From Pseudopedobacter beijingensis (GTDB taxonomy: Bacteria > Bacteroidota > Bacteroidia > Sphingobacteriales > Sphingobacteriaceae): 64,000 nt of DNA. Below, one piece after another: positions 52,275-61,701 of the stretch. The notes under the pieces were generated by a model. The model did not search any database. It was not told the origin of the DNA and worked only from the letters and a program-made list of their open reading frames with translations. Positions within the stretch are counted from its first letter, which is position 1. Each line of letters begins with the position of its first letter. The stretch is from positions 62,001 to 126,000 of the forward strand of contig NZ_JBHUDG010000002.1 in NCBI RefSeq assembly GCF_042678145.1, written 5' to 3'. The translations under genes and the position numbers were made by a program.

Positions 52275-54815
52275 CTACTTTTTACGGGAAACGGCTTTCT
52301 TTTTAGCCTTGGCATCAAAAGCATCTGGCATTTGTTCGGTAATTAGTTTTTTAACATCATCCAAACTTAATACAGCCAGTTCCTCGGCGGTATATTTTTG
52401 GTTGGTAGCGGGGTTTTTGCTCAGTTTTACCATCGCTTTTCCGAAACGGATAAAAGGTCCCCATCTGCCATTTTCTATAGCTATTTTTTCAGATTCCCAT
52501 TGCTGGATATATCTGTTGGCTTCTTTATCTATTTTATTGCTGATCAGTTCGTTAATTTCTGCTGGGGTCAGATTATCGAAATTATACCTTACGGGAACAT
52601 TAATGAAGAGGTCTTTCCATTTTAAGAATGGTCCAAATCTTCCTTTTCCTTTGGATACAGGATGTCCCTGGTATTCAGCTATTGGAGCGTCAGCATCTAG
52701 CTTTTGTTTTATAATTTCGATAGCACGTTCGTTATCTACACTTAAAGGCTCTTCGTTTTTTGGTAAGGATATATAGGTATCTCCCCATTTTACATAAGGC
52801 CCAAATCTGCCTACACCTACCGAAACTTCTTTGTCTTTATAATTATTGAGCTGAAAAGGTAGCTGGAATAAATTTAAGGCATCTTCCAAAGTGATGGTGC
52901 TTACTGATTGAGTCTTTAATAAGCTGGCATACTTTGGTTTTTCCTCATCGTCCAGTTCACCAATCTGAACCATAGGCCCAAATTTTCCAACTTTAGTGTA
53001 TACATTTTTTCCTGATTCAGGGTCTGTACCTAATAAACGTTCGCCGGTTGCCCGATCTGCATTTTTTAAAGTATCTTCTACCTCGGAATGGAACGGATGA
53101 TAGAATTTGTTCAGCATATCTGTCCATTCTTTCAAGCCGTTGGCTATTTCATCAAATTGTTTCTCTACCGTGGCAGTAAAGTTAAAATCAACAATACCTT
53201 TAAAGTGTTCTACTAAAAAGTCGTTAACTACTGCACCAATATCGGTAGGGAATAGTTTTCCTTTTTCTGTACCGCTTATTTCTGTTTTAACCTGATTGAG
53301 TATGTCTCCGTCTTTTAACGTCAGGGTTCTGTATTTTCTTTCTTTTCCTTCCCGGTCTTCTTTAACTACGTAACCTCTGTTTTGTATGGTAGAAATGGTA
53401 GGCGCATAGGTGGACGGACGTCCAATGCCCAGTTCTTCCAGTTTTTTTACCAAAGAAGCTTCGCTGTATCTTGCAGCAGGTCTGGTAAATCTTTCAGTGG
53501 CCGACATTTCGTTCAGGTTTAAGGCCTGTCCAATTGATAATGGAGGTAAAATCGCATTATCAGTTTTGTCATCTAAATGCGCATCGCTTTCTTCGTCTTC
53601 AGACTCGAGGTAAACTTTTAGGAAACCATCAAATTTCAATACCTCACCATTGGCAACCAGTTCTTCTGGTCTGGTAGATATATTAATTTTTGCTGTTGTT
53701 TTCTCAAATTGAGCTTCGCTCATTTGCGAGGCTATCGCTCTTTTCCAAATTAATTCGTAAAGCCTTTTTTCGGAAGCATCGCCATCGATAGAGTGCCATT
53801 CAAAATGTGTTGGCCTAATCGCTTCGTGTGCTTCCTGCGCCCCTGCTGTTTTGGTTTTAAAAACTCTTTTATGGTAATATTTATTCCCGTAAGCACTGTT
53901 TATCTCACGTTCCGATGCATTTAAAGCTGTTTCAGAAAGGTTAACCGAGTCTGTTCTCATATAGGTAATCTTTCCTGTTTCGTAAAGCCTTTGTGCAATA
54001 GACATGGTTCGCGAAACAGAATAACCTAACTTTCTACCCGCTTCCTGTTGCAAGGTTGATGTGGTAAATGGTGGCGCTGGATTTCTTTTTGTAGGTCTTA
54101 CATCCAGATCCTTTACTTTGAAAATAGCGTTACGGCAATCGTTTAAAAATGCTTCCGCTTCTTTTTCGGTAGCATATCTTTGTGGCAGTTCTGCTTTTAA
54201 TAATTCCCGACCTTTTCCGGTAGAAAAGATAGCAACAATTTTATAAGCTGATTCTGTCTCAAAACCATTGATTTCACGTTCTCTGTCTACAATGAGACGC
54301 ACTGCAACAGATTGTACTCTACCAGCAGATAATGATGGTTTTACCTTTTTCCAAAGTACGGGAGAAAGTTCAAAACCAACTAACCTGTCCAATACACGTC
54401 TGGCTTGTTGTGCATTTACCAGATTGTAATCTATTCTTCTGGGATTCTCTATTGCTTTGGTAATCGCAGGTTTGGTAATCTCGTGGAAAACAATACGTTT
54501 GGTATTGTCTTCTTTAAGACCTAAAGATTCAAAAAGGTGCCATGCAATGGCTTCCCCTTCGCGGTCCTCATCCGATGCTAACCATACTGTTTCTGCGTTT
54601 TTTGCTAGTTTTTTCAGTTCGGCAACTACCTGTTTTTTGTCAGCCGGTATTTCGTAATGTTGTTTGAAATTATTATCGACTTCTATAGCACCATCATCCT
54701 TCTTCAAATCCCTAATATGTCCATAACTGGACTTAACCAGGAAATCTTTTCCTAAATAACCTTCGATTGTTTTTGCTTTTGCCGGTGACTCAACAATGAG
54801 TAAGTTTTTCGCCAT
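52275..54815 (-). CDS. topA: DNA topoisomerase I
   Basis: This 846-residue type IA topoisomerase relaxes negative supercoils. The Toprim domain is at about 1-120 (LLIVESPAKAKTIEGYLG, SDEDREGEAIAWHLF). The catalytic tyrosine is in ITYMRTDSVNLSETA. Further motifs are SAGRVQSVAVRL, AHEAIRPTHF and LGIGRPSTYAPTISTIQNRG. The C-terminus has three topoisomerase C-repeats (GRFGPYVKWGD, GRFGPFLKWKD, GRWGPFIRFGK) in place of the zinc-finger region of E. coli TopA; no CxxC pairs are visible there. The start at 54815 is chosen because it opens at the family start MAKNLLIVESPAKAK; an upstream ATG would add 24 unrelated residues. Ends in a lysine-rich tail. Confidence 0.97.
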   Translation of the reverse strand: MAKNLLIVESPAKAKTIEGYLGKDFLVKSSYGHIRDLKKDDGAIEVDNNFKQHYEIPADKKQVVAELKKLAKNAETVWLASDEDREGEAIAWHLFESLGLKEDNTKRIVFHEITKPAITKAIENPRRIDYNLVNAQQARRVLDRLVGFELSPVLWKKVKPSLSAGRVQSVAVRLIVDREREINGFETESAYKIVAIFSTGKGRELLKAELPQRYATEKEAEAFLNDCRNAIFKVKDLDVRPTKRNPAPPFTTSTLQQEAGRKLGYSVSRTMSIAQRLYETGKITYMRTDSVNLSETALNASEREINSAYGNKYYHKRVFKTKTAGAQEAHEAIRPTHFEWHSIDGDASEKRLYELIWKRAIASQMSEAQFEKTTAKINISTRPEELVANGEVLKFDGFLKVYLESEDEESDAHLDDKTDNAILPPLSIGQALNLNEMSATERFTRPAARYSEASLVKKLEELGIGRPSTYAPTISTIQNRGYVVKEDREGKERKYRTLTLKDGDILNQVKTEISGTEKGKLFPTDIGAVVNDFLVEHFKGIVDFNFTATVEKQFDEIANGLKEWTDMLNKFYHPFHSEVEDTLKNADRATGERLLGTDPESGKNVYTKVGKFGPMVQIGELDDEEKPKYASLLKTQSVSTITLEDALNLFQLPFQLNNYKDKEVSVGVGRFGPYVKWGDTYISLPKNEEPLSVDNERAIEIIKQKLDADAPIAEYQGHPVSKGKGRFGPFLKWKDLFINVPVRYNFDNLTPAEINELISNKIDKEANRYIQQWESEKIAIENGRWGPFIRFGKAMVKLSKNPATNQKYTAEELAVLSLDDVKKLITEQMPDAFDAKAKKKAVSRKK

Positions 54816-54928
54816 TAATATTCTGATTTTACCGCAAATAAAGTATAATATATTTTTTATCCCAAAAAATAACTCAATTAAAAGCAAATAGTAGGTTCAA
54901 TCTGGGCATTATGATATAATTACAACAA

Positions 54929-55591
54929 TTATCTATGCTCATTTAAAGTCATGGTGTAAATATAGCCATGAATAATTATGCCACTCTGTATGTTCTTTTC
55001 TATTTGCCGATCTTCTTTTTTTACCAAGCCTATTTGTTTGGCATAAGTTTCCAGCGTGTATTCTTCGTCAATCAGGTTGAAGTCGTCTATTTGTAATACA
55101 TCTACAACATCATATTGCTGGTTGCCTATTTGTCTGCCTTGTTCTATATTATCTATTCTATAGATCTGTTTATCAAGTGTATTCCTTGAATTTCCGTTCC
55201 AGCTAGCATATATTTCTGGCGGAAATATAATTTTTATATGTGTAAGGTTGTCTGAGGTTTCTTCTCCCGACCTTAAATGTATACTTCTGGTAAAGTTTTT
55301 TTGATATATCCACAGCTGCTCATTCTCATTCTTTTTATAGCGTTCTACCCGGTATACCGGGTCTCCCACAGTATTTAAAAAAGAAGAGGTTATACTATCT
55401 TTTAGCTGAAATCTGTAATTGGTGCTCTTGCCTGTGAATTTATCGTAAAATGTTGAATCTACATCGTAAATCCAGACCATTTTTTCTTTCAGGGGAAAAT
55501 AATCAAAACCCAAATCACGTTTAGGGGCATCTTCTTTTTTACATCCGAAGAGTAATAAAGTTGCTGTAAAAAATAGAGTTACCCTAAACAT
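54929..55591 (-). CDS. Hypothetical lipoprotein
   Basis: This 220-residue protein has a lipoprotein signal (MFRVTLFFTATLLLFGC, cysteine 17) followed by KKEDAPKRD. The rest is predicted beta-rich, starting DYFPLKEKMVWIYDVDSTFY. This type of opening is seen in Bacteroidota lipoproteins that measure or bind at the outer membrane. No family can be named. It lies 113 bases upstream of topA on the same strand. Function unknown. Confidence 0.78.
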   Translation of the reverse strand: MFRVTLFFTATLLLFGCKKEDAPKRDLGFDYFPLKEKMVWIYDVDSTFYDKFTGKSTNYRFQLKDSITSSFLNTVGDPVYRVERYKKNENEQLWIYQKNFTRSIHLRSGEETSDNLTHIKIIFPPEIYASWNGNSRNTLDKQIYRIDNIEQGRQIGNQQYDVVDVLQIDDFNLIDEEYTLETYAKQIGLVKKEDRQIEKNIQSGIIIHGYIYTMTLNEHR

Positions 55592-55847
55592 AGTTTTTTA
55601 TAAATGAGGAACTAAGATAAAATAATACTGTTGATGTTTGAAATAAATGCAGAAATATCTTTGTAAGAAAGTAATGTGTGATTGCTTTGTAGGCCGTCAT
55701 GTGCTTTTTAGCACCTCAAAATTAAATATTGTTTCATCTACATTCCTTTTTGCGGGTTCTGTTTTTAATAACTTTAATTCAATGTCTATCGTAATTAAAG
55801 CTAACTAGCAGGGTTTAAAAAAGAATTAACTGATCAGAAGGGACATT

Positions 55848-56579
55848 TTATGAGTTGATTAGCATTCTGTACAATTGAAATAGAGCTGTCGCCACAATAA
55901 CTCCCAATACGATATATCGGAATGTTTTTTCTGATGTTTTATTCAAAATGAGTTTTCCTAAATAGCTACCTAAAATACTTATCAGTACCAAAAAGGGAAT
56001 GAGGATTAGATTTTCTTTTTTGAAATAACCATTACTTGTGTATACAATAGCCCGGCTGAGATCGACACCTAAGTCTATAAATGCAGAAGTTGCAATAAAG
56101 GCATCTTTAGATAGATGAAATGCGGATAGAGTAATTCCTCTGATAGCACCTCCTGTTCCTGCTACACCAGCAATAAAGCCAGAAGCAATACCTCCGGCAT
56201 AAAGGTTGGCATTGCTTTTTTTTAGTTTTTTATCAAAATTAATAATCAAGTAAATAGAAAGAATAATCAGGATGATATTCATTGCCAGTTCTATCTGTTC
56301 TGTAGGAAACCATGTGGTGATAAACGCACCTATAGTCACAAAAATAACCGCAGGTACACCTAGTTTGATTACAATGTCTTTTTGGATTCCTTTTCTGAAA
56401 AGCGCAATCTTGGAAAGATTACTAAAAACGTGAAATATGGCCGTAATACCTAAGACTGTTTTGAAATCAAAATAAAGTGAAGCGACAGGTACAAATAGTA
56501 TGGAAGAACCAAAGCCTGAAATAGTACCCAGTACTTCTGCAATGAAAGCCAGAAATATAAATACAAAGTATTTTTCCAT
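55848..56579 (-). CDS. TauE/SafE-family sulfite/anion exporter-like permease
   Basis: This 243-residue inner-membrane protein has about eight hydrophobic segments arranged as two halves. Each half has a TauE/SafE-like opening: EVLGTISGFGSSILFVPVAS in the first and ASGFIAGVAGTGGAIRGITL in the second. Family members export sulfite, sulfonates or related organic anions; the substrate here cannot be judged. It lies 44 bases downstream of mnmA on the same strand, but no functional link is apparent. About 256 bases without features follow before the lipoprotein gene. Confidence 0.88.
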   Translation of the reverse strand: MEKYFVFIFLAFIAEVLGTISGFGSSILFVPVASLYFDFKTVLGITAIFHVFSNLSKIALFRKGIQKDIVIKLGVPAVIFVTIGAFITTWFPTEQIELAMNIILIILSIYLIINFDKKLKKSNANLYAGGIASGFIAGVAGTGGAIRGITLSAFHLSKDAFIATSAFIDLGVDLSRAIVYTSNGYFKKENLILIPFLVLISILGSYLGKLILNKTSEKTFRYIVLGVIVATALFQLYRMLINS

Positions 56580-56623
56580 GCTTTTAACCTAAAGAAACGG
56601 TTTTCATATAAACTTTGTGTTGA

Positions 56624-57712
56624 TTACATCAAAAAACCACCTCCTAAAAGATCATTTCCTTCGTAAAATACTGCGGACTGTCCGGGGGCAATACCAGTAA
56701 CTGAATGATGAAAATTTACTTTCATTACATCACCTTCCTGATGGATGTGACTTAAAGTTCCCGGGTCTTTATACCTGATTTTTGTGACTGCTTCCAGAGG
56801 TTCAGGAATAGAATCGTATTTTATTAAGTTAAGGTTTCTTACTATTGCTTCTCTTTTTTGGAGATCGGCTTCATCACCTAAAACAACGGTATTACTTTCT
56901 GGCAATATCTGCGTTACAAACATGGGTTTTCCTAAGGCGATTCCTAAACCTTTTCTTTGGCCAATGGTATAAAAGGGATAACCTTGATGTGTGCCTACTT
57001 TGGTCCCGTCTACTAACACAAAATCTCCGCCAGCTACTTCTGTTTCTAATTCAGGAACGCGGTGTTTTAAGAAAGAACGGTAATCGTTCTCTGGTACAAA
57101 GCATATTTCGTAACTCTCGCTTTTTTTTGCTAGTTCTTCCTGTCCCATGTCTAAAGCCATTTGTCTGATCTCTGCTTTAGTAAAAGAACCCAGAGGGAAC
57201 TTTGTACGAGCCAGGTTCTCTTGCGAAACTCCCCAAAGTACGTATGATTGGTCTTTGTTTTCGTCTTTACCTTTAGATATTACATGTCTGCCATTATCTT
57301 GCAAACGGATATTGGCATAATGTCCTGTAGCAATAAATTCGCAATCCAGTTTGTCGGCGCGCTTTAGTAATGCTTCCCATTTAATATGGGTGTTACATAA
57401 AACACAAGGGTTTGGGGTGCGTCCGGCCAGGTACTCATCTACAAAATTATCAATTACATAGTCGCCAAACTCGTTACGGATGTCCAGGATATAGTGCGGA
57501 AACCCATAGCCCACCGCCAAAGATCTGGCATCGTTTATAGAATCTAAGCTACAACATCCGGTTTCCTTAGAGTTTGCACCGGAAGAGGCATAATCCCATG
57601 TCTTCATGGTTAGGCCAATAACTTCATATCCCTGTTCGTGAAGCATCACTGCCGCTACCGAACTATCTACACCACCACTCATGGCTACCAATATTCTTCC
57701 GTGTTTACTCAT
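56624..57712 (-). CDS. mnmA: tRNA-specific 2-thiouridylase MnmA
   Basis: This 362-residue enzyme adds sulfur to U34 of tRNA for Lys, Glu and Gln. The PP-loop is ILVAMSGGVDSSVAAVML at the start. The catalytic cysteine pair lies in GRTPNPCVLCNTHIKW and SESYEICFVPENDYRSFL, and SYVLWGVSQENL is also present. The C-terminal beta barrel ends in SVTGIAPGQSAVFYEGNDLL. Length is normal. A TATCTTTG box lies 13 bases before the ATG, so it starts its own transcript. Confidence 0.97.
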   Translation of the reverse strand: MSKHGRILVAMSGGVDSSVAAVMLHEQGYEVIGLTMKTWDYASSGANSKETGCCSLDSINDARSLAVGYGFPHYILDIRNEFGDYVIDNFVDEYLAGRTPNPCVLCNTHIKWEALLKRADKLDCEFIATGHYANIRLQDNGRHVISKGKDENKDQSYVLWGVSQENLARTKFPLGSFTKAEIRQMALDMGQEELAKKSESYEICFVPENDYRSFLKHRVPELETEVAGGDFVLVDGTKVGTHQGYPFYTIGQRKGLGIALGKPMFVTQILPESNTVVLGDEADLQKREAIVRNLNLIKYDSIPEPLEAVTKIRYKDPGTLSHIHQEGDVMKVNFHHSVTGIAPGQSAVFYEGNDLLGGGFLM

Positions 57713-57725
57713 GATAATTTTTTTG

Positions 57726-57733
57726 CAAAGATA
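57726..57733 (-). promoter_or_regulatory. -7 box of mnmA
   Basis: On the minus strand TATCTTTG fits the Bacteroidota -7 consensus exactly, 13 bases before the mnmA start. No TTG lies at the ideal distance upstream. Confidence 0.55.
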
Positions 57734-57813
57734 AAGCTTTAGCTACAGAAATTATATCCTGGTAGTCAAGAAGAAGTAAAATGTATGTTGGATATAAGTT
57801 TAGGTGAGAATGC

Positions 57814-58284
57814 GGCTGTCTCATAAACAGGAATGTTATATTGAGGCTGAGTATATTGTAATATAAATCAATATAAAATGACTTTTGAATTGTATTTCGG
57901 TAATCAAGCTAAAGCAGGTTCAACCGTTCTGCTTAAATTCCACATCAGCACAATTCGGTTGGCAGAGGTTACCTAAGTATAATCTTTCAAAGAATTGTGC
58001 GTAGCGGAGAGTTTTTGGTTCCTTTTTGCGGGAACATGCGAAGCATTCATGAATACTTTTTAAAAAACAAATAAAAACCATGAATAAAAGGAACTTGACC
58101 TGGTCGGTCAAGAGGACGGAGAGGTAAGATCGAAAATGCTTGATTGTGAGCTTTTTGTAAATAACGTCAATGGTAGTGGAGTCGAAATATGCCTTGAATC
58201 GCACTATACAGGGTTCGACTGAGTTTATCCTGAGCCCTTCGGCGGGCTCAGCCTGACAAAAAAAAACACTAATTTGAGACAGCC
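57814..58284. mobile_element. MITE-like or IS-remnant element with GGCTGTCTCA terminal repeats
   Basis: GGCTGTCTCA (57814-57823) and TGAGACAGCC (58275-58284) are perfect terminal inverted repeats of 10 bp around 451 bases. The end sequence resembles that of some insertion sequences (for example in the IS1182 group). Inside are several hairpins, including CTTGACC/GGTCAAG (58094-58112) and CTGAGCCC/GGGCTCAG (58230-58251), and a 94-codon minus-strand frame with no recognisable product. It fills the spacer between mnmA and the 58303 gene. No transposase is present and no target duplication was found. Confidence 0.5.
58230..58251. repeat. REP-type hairpin with TTCGGC loop
   Basis: CTGAGCCC and GGGCTCAG pair perfectly over the loop TTCGGC, preceded by GGTTCGACTGAG. 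This is the typical intergenic palindrome of many Bacteroidota genomes. It lies inside the larger element 57814-58284. Confidence 0.65.
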
Positions 58285-58302
58285 CTATTCTCTGCCTTAG
58301 TA

Positions 58303-59265
58303 TTAGCCAATAATCAAATGGGGAAGATTTTCCTCCTCAAAAAAAGGTCTTATTGCTCTTTCTGCTTCTTTAATGATTTCGCTTAATGTGAGGTTACTTT
58401 CTGCATATTTATGAATCTCCTGAGTGGAAGGTTCTTGTGTACGAATGGCTGTTAATGCTTCTTTGTAAGCTTCCAGCTTGAGACCTTCGTCTTTTAATCT
58501 ACCTACTTCTGCAATAATCCAGCTTAAAGAAAAGAAGTAATGTTTGTCCAGTAATATGGGGTTGTCCACCGTGATGAGATCAGGCAGCTTAGTAAATGAT
58601 GAGTTTACAATTTTTGGCGTCATGTATTTTTCGAGATGAATGTCTGCTGAGGCCCTTGAAGCGTATTGAAACACACCCATAAATGCCGCAGGATAGATAG
58701 AAAGCCAGCGTAGCTTCCGTCTCATTTCATGAACATCGTCTTCAATATCATCAAATTTAAAGTCTCCGGATTCACTAAAGTCATTTAGTTTTTCGATGAT
58801 ATTCAGGTAGCAATTCTTTATATCAGCAACTTCCTCTTTCTCTTCCTGATAAGGGATTTCTGCTAGTTTTTTTCTTGTTTTTGCGATGCGTTCACCGCTT
58901 AACCACCCTTTTTCTGTCAGTATATCATTTAAGATGTTTTCTTTTTTAAGGGCTTCCGCTACAAAATAGTTTTTTATTTCTAGGCTGTCCTTATTGTTCG
59001 TGTTTATCTCTTTTGCAAAAGTATCATAATAATCTATCTGTCCTAAAGCATCTTCAACCATTTTGAAGTGGGTATTCAATTTATCAAACAGCTCTTTGTT
59101 GGCTATTTTTTTATATACTCTGCAAAGAGCTTCCAGCATAAAGAAAGGAGTACGCAGGTTATTGGTGTATAGCCACCTTGCCGGGTTTTCTTCTCCACGG
59201 GCTTTTTGTAAAAGGTCTTCAACTACGGAAAGGTGATGTTTGAAAGTTTGCTGGAGAATTTCCAT
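58303..59265 (-). CDS. Hypothetical all-helical protein, weakly CHAD-like
   Basis: This 320-residue soluble protein is predicted to be nearly all helix. The stretch DDVHEMRRKLRWLSIYPAAF resembles the V-H-x-x-R-x-x-x-R-R-L helix of CHAD domains, which bind polyphosphate. The similarity is limited to this segment. The N-terminus (LQQTFKHHLSVVEDLLQKAR) is also helical. It lies 17 bases after the aldehyde dehydrogenase gene on the same strand, so the two may be co-transcribed, though no shared pathway is evident. Function unknown. Confidence 0.75.
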   Translation of the reverse strand: MEILQQTFKHHLSVVEDLLQKARGEENPARWLYTNNLRTPFFMLEALCRVYKKIANKELFDKLNTHFKMVEDALGQIDYYDTFAKEINTNNKDSLEIKNYFVAEALKKENILNDILTEKGWLSGERIAKTRKKLAEIPYQEEKEEVADIKNCYLNIIEKLNDFSESGDFKFDDIEDDVHEMRRKLRWLSIYPAAFMGVFQYASRASADIHLEKYMTPKIVNSSFTKLPDLITVDNPILLDKHYFFSLSWIIAEVGRLKDEGLKLEAYKEALTAIRTQEPSTQEIHKYAESNLTLSEIIKEAERAIRPFFEEENLPHLIIG

Positions 59266-59282
59266 ATAAGTGATGTTGTTGT

Positions 59283-60650
59283 TTACTGGATGTATACTGT
59301 TTTGATGTTAACAAATTCTTTGATGCCTAAATAACCTAGCTCACGTCCATAGCCTGATTGGTTGATTCCTCCAAAGGGAAGTCTGGGGTCCGATTTTACA
59401 AATGTATTCACAAAACAAGAGCCCGCCTGAACTTTGTATTTAGCCAGATATTCCCCTTTCTTCAGATCTTTTGTGAAAATTGCGCCACCCAACCCAAAAA
59501 CGGTATCATTAGCAATCTGCACCGCCTCGTTTTCGTCTTTTGCGGTGATAATAGATGCAACCGGACCAAATATTTCTTCATGGTAAGCCAATATACCTTT
59601 TTTTACATGAGTAAGAATGGTTGGCGGGTATAAAGCACCTTTTTCTTGGGGAATATATCCACCCAAAATACATTTAGCTCCTTGTTGTATAGATTGTTGT
59701 ACCTGTTGATGCAGTTCATCCCGCAGATCTGCCCGAGCCATTGTGCCCAAATGATTTTGTTCATTTGCAGGGTCTCCAAAGCGTTTGGCCTCCATTTTCT
59801 CTTTAAATAATCTGATAAACTGCTTTTCTACGGTTTTTTCTACAATAAATCGTTTGGCCGCAATACAGCTTTGACCATTATTGATAAGTCTGGAGTTTAC
59901 GCATATTTCTGCGGCGAGTTCTAAATCAGCATCTTTAAGGATAATATAAGCATCAGAACCTCCTAACTCCAATACGGTTTTTTTGATTAGGCTTCCTGCT
60001 AATTGGGCCACTTTTATACCTGCTTGTGTACTTCCGGTAAGTGTAACAGCTTTTACCAGTGGGTTTTTAATAGTGTCTTCTATTCTGCCGCCTGATACCA
60101 ACAAAGTTCTGAAACTGTTAGCAGGAAATCCTGATGCTGCGATAATTTCTTCGATGGCTAGTGCACACCCCGATGCATTGGACGAATGTTTCAATAAGCC
60201 AACGTTTCCGGCCATTAAGGCCGGTGCGGCAAACCGGAATACCTGCCAGAACGGAAAATTCCAGGGCATAATGGCTAACACTATACCTATAGGCTGATAG
60301 CTGATATAGCTTTTTTGAGCTTCTGTTTCTATGATTTCGTCCTGTAAAAAAGATTCGGCATGTGTAGCATAGTATTCACATACCGATGCACATTTTTCTA
60401 TTTCCGCAATTCCATCTCTCAAAGGTTTTCCAATTTCGCTAACCATGAGTTCTGCTAATACTTTTTTTTGAGATAATAGTTTGGTAGCTATATTTTTCAT
60501 CCATTGTGCTCTGTCTTTAAATGTAGTTTCGGACAGATTTTTCCATGCTTTTTGGGTAGCATTTACAATGGATTCTACTTTTTTAGGGTTGTATTCCGTA
60601 TAGCTTTTGATTAGCTTTCCGGTATATGGATTGATACTTTTTAAAGACAT
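59283..60650 (-). CDS. NAD(P)-dependent aldehyde dehydrogenase, succinate-semialdehyde type
   Basis: This 455-residue enzyme has the aldehyde dehydrogenase fold. Motifs are MPWNFPFWQVFRFAAPALMA (cofactor and substrate region), LTGSTQAGIKVAQLAGS (nucleotide binding), the catalytic glutamate in LELGGSDAYIIL, the catalytic cysteine in NNGQSCIAAKRF, and HEEIFGPVASII. The shorter length and MPWNFPFWQV block fit the group annotated as succinate-semialdehyde dehydrogenase; the physiological aldehyde is not certain. The start at 60650 (MSLKSINPYTGKL) is chosen because it begins the family N-terminus; the longer reading adds ten atypical residues. Confidence 0.93.
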   Translation of the reverse strand: MSLKSINPYTGKLIKSYTEYNPKKVESIVNATQKAWKNLSETTFKDRAQWMKNIATKLLSQKKVLAELMVSEIGKPLRDGIAEIEKCASVCEYYATHAESFLQDEIIETEAQKSYISYQPIGIVLAIMPWNFPFWQVFRFAAPALMAGNVGLLKHSSNASGCALAIEEIIAASGFPANSFRTLLVSGGRIEDTIKNPLVKAVTLTGSTQAGIKVAQLAGSLIKKTVLELGGSDAYIILKDADLELAAEICVNSRLINNGQSCIAAKRFIVEKTVEKQFIRLFKEKMEAKRFGDPANEQNHLGTMARADLRDELHQQVQQSIQQGAKCILGGYIPQEKGALYPPTILTHVKKGILAYHEEIFGPVASIITAKDENEAVQIANDTVFGLGGAIFTKDLKKGEYLAKYKVQAGSCFVNTFVKSDPRLPFGGINQSGYGRELGYLGIKEFVNIKTVYIQ

Positions 60651-60924
60651 TGTTCTACAAATTACTAACTGTATATACAATGGTTAAAATAAAGCCTTTG
60701 TTTTTAAAAAAAGGATATTTATTCGAATTATTTGTGATTTTCCATTATTCGCTTTTACCTTTTTTCTATTATGCAATCCTAAATATGGAGGAGGTTGAGT
60801 CTGTATCAGAAATATAGTTTATGGTTTTTCCGATGAATAGGGATTACCTCTCAGGATAACAATCCATACAATAATGATGGGGTTTTTAAAAGTAAAGATT
60901 GTAGCTACTGGTTTCCTTTCCTTT
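60651..60924. other. Intergenic region between aldehyde dehydrogenase gene and kdsB
   Basis: This is 274 AT-rich bases. The aldehyde dehydrogenase promoter should be here. No clear TAnnTTTG box, hairpin or reading frame is seen. Confidence 0.4.
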
Positions 60925-61665
60925 TTAAGGAGCAATAACTGCTAAAACTTTTTCAAGGTCTTCCGGGGTGTCTATAGCCAGAGTTTCAGAATCCGTAAAA
61001 GAAACTTTAATGCGGTATCCGTTTTCCAGCCATCTAAGCTGTTCTAAAGATTCTGCTTTCTCCAGAGAACTTACAGATAGTTTGGCAATTTGTTTCAACA
61101 CATCCACGCTGTACCCATAAATGCCTATATGTTTATAAAAAGTGTGATGTTTTAGCCAATCTTTTTTATCGTAATTTCTTAGGAAAGGCACAGTTTCACG
61201 ACTAAAGTACAAGGCCTCGTTTTTAGTGTTCAATAATACTTTAGGAGTATTGTGATTGAAGAGTTCTTCCTGCGTTTTGATTTTTTTTACTAAAGTAGCC
61301 AGTTGAGTGTCTGCGGAATTGAAGCAGGCAGCTACCAGATTAATTTGGTTAGGGTCTACCAGTGGTTCATCACCTTGTATGTTAATAATAGCATCATAAC
61401 CTGTGATTTTTTCGGCAACTTCTGCACATCTGTCCGTCCCGCTTTGGTGCTCAGAAGAAGTCATAATGGCATTTCCGTTAAAAGCCTTTACCGCATTGTA
61501 AATTCGTTCATCATCAGTAGCTACCACTAAATCGTTAAGGGTAGTGGCAGAGGCCGATTTCTCGTATACTCTTTGGATCATGGTTTTTCCGGCAATATCA
61601 ACCAAAGGTTTACCCGGAAATCTGGTTGATGCAAATCTGGCTGGTATTATCCCTAATATCTTCAT
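60925..61665 (-). CDS. kdsB: 3-deoxy-manno-octulosonate cytidylyltransferase (CMP-KDO synthetase)
   Basis: This 246-residue enzyme activates KDO with CTP for lipopolysaccharide inner-core synthesis. Family motifs are GIIPARFASTRFPGKPL, VVATDDERI, MTSSEHQSGTDRCAEVAE, INIQGDEPLVDP, YFSRETVPFLR and KHIGIYGYSVDVL. Length is normal. It follows the deoxynucleoside kinase gene by 36 bases on the same strand. A Gram-negative outer membrane with KDO is thus indicated. Confidence 0.97.
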   Translation of the reverse strand: MKILGIIPARFASTRFPGKPLVDIAGKTMIQRVYEKSASATTLNDLVVATDDERIYNAVKAFNGNAIMTSSEHQSGTDRCAEVAEKITGYDAIINIQGDEPLVDPNQINLVAACFNSADTQLATLVKKIKTQEELFNHNTPKVLLNTKNEALYFSRETVPFLRNYDKKDWLKHHTFYKHIGIYGYSVDVLKQIAKLSVSSLEKAESLEQLRWLENGYRIKVSFTDSETLAIDTPEDLEKVLAVIAP

Positions 61666-61701
61666 TGTAGGCAGTGTTTTCTGGTTTAATCTAATATAAA
61701 C

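Noticed and set aside
52309..52776. 155-codon plus-strand frame inside topA
   Set aside because: It is the antisense shadow of the conserved topA coding sequence and has no family motif.
57920..58204. 94-codon minus-strand frame between mnmA and the 58303 gene
   Set aside because: It lies within the MITE-like element, has no recognisable domain or start context and covers hairpin sequence. Probably not a gene.
58211..58258. tRNA-like GGTTCGACT sequence
   Set aside because: It is part of a REP-type palindrome; no acceptor, anticodon arm or CCA end can be built around it.
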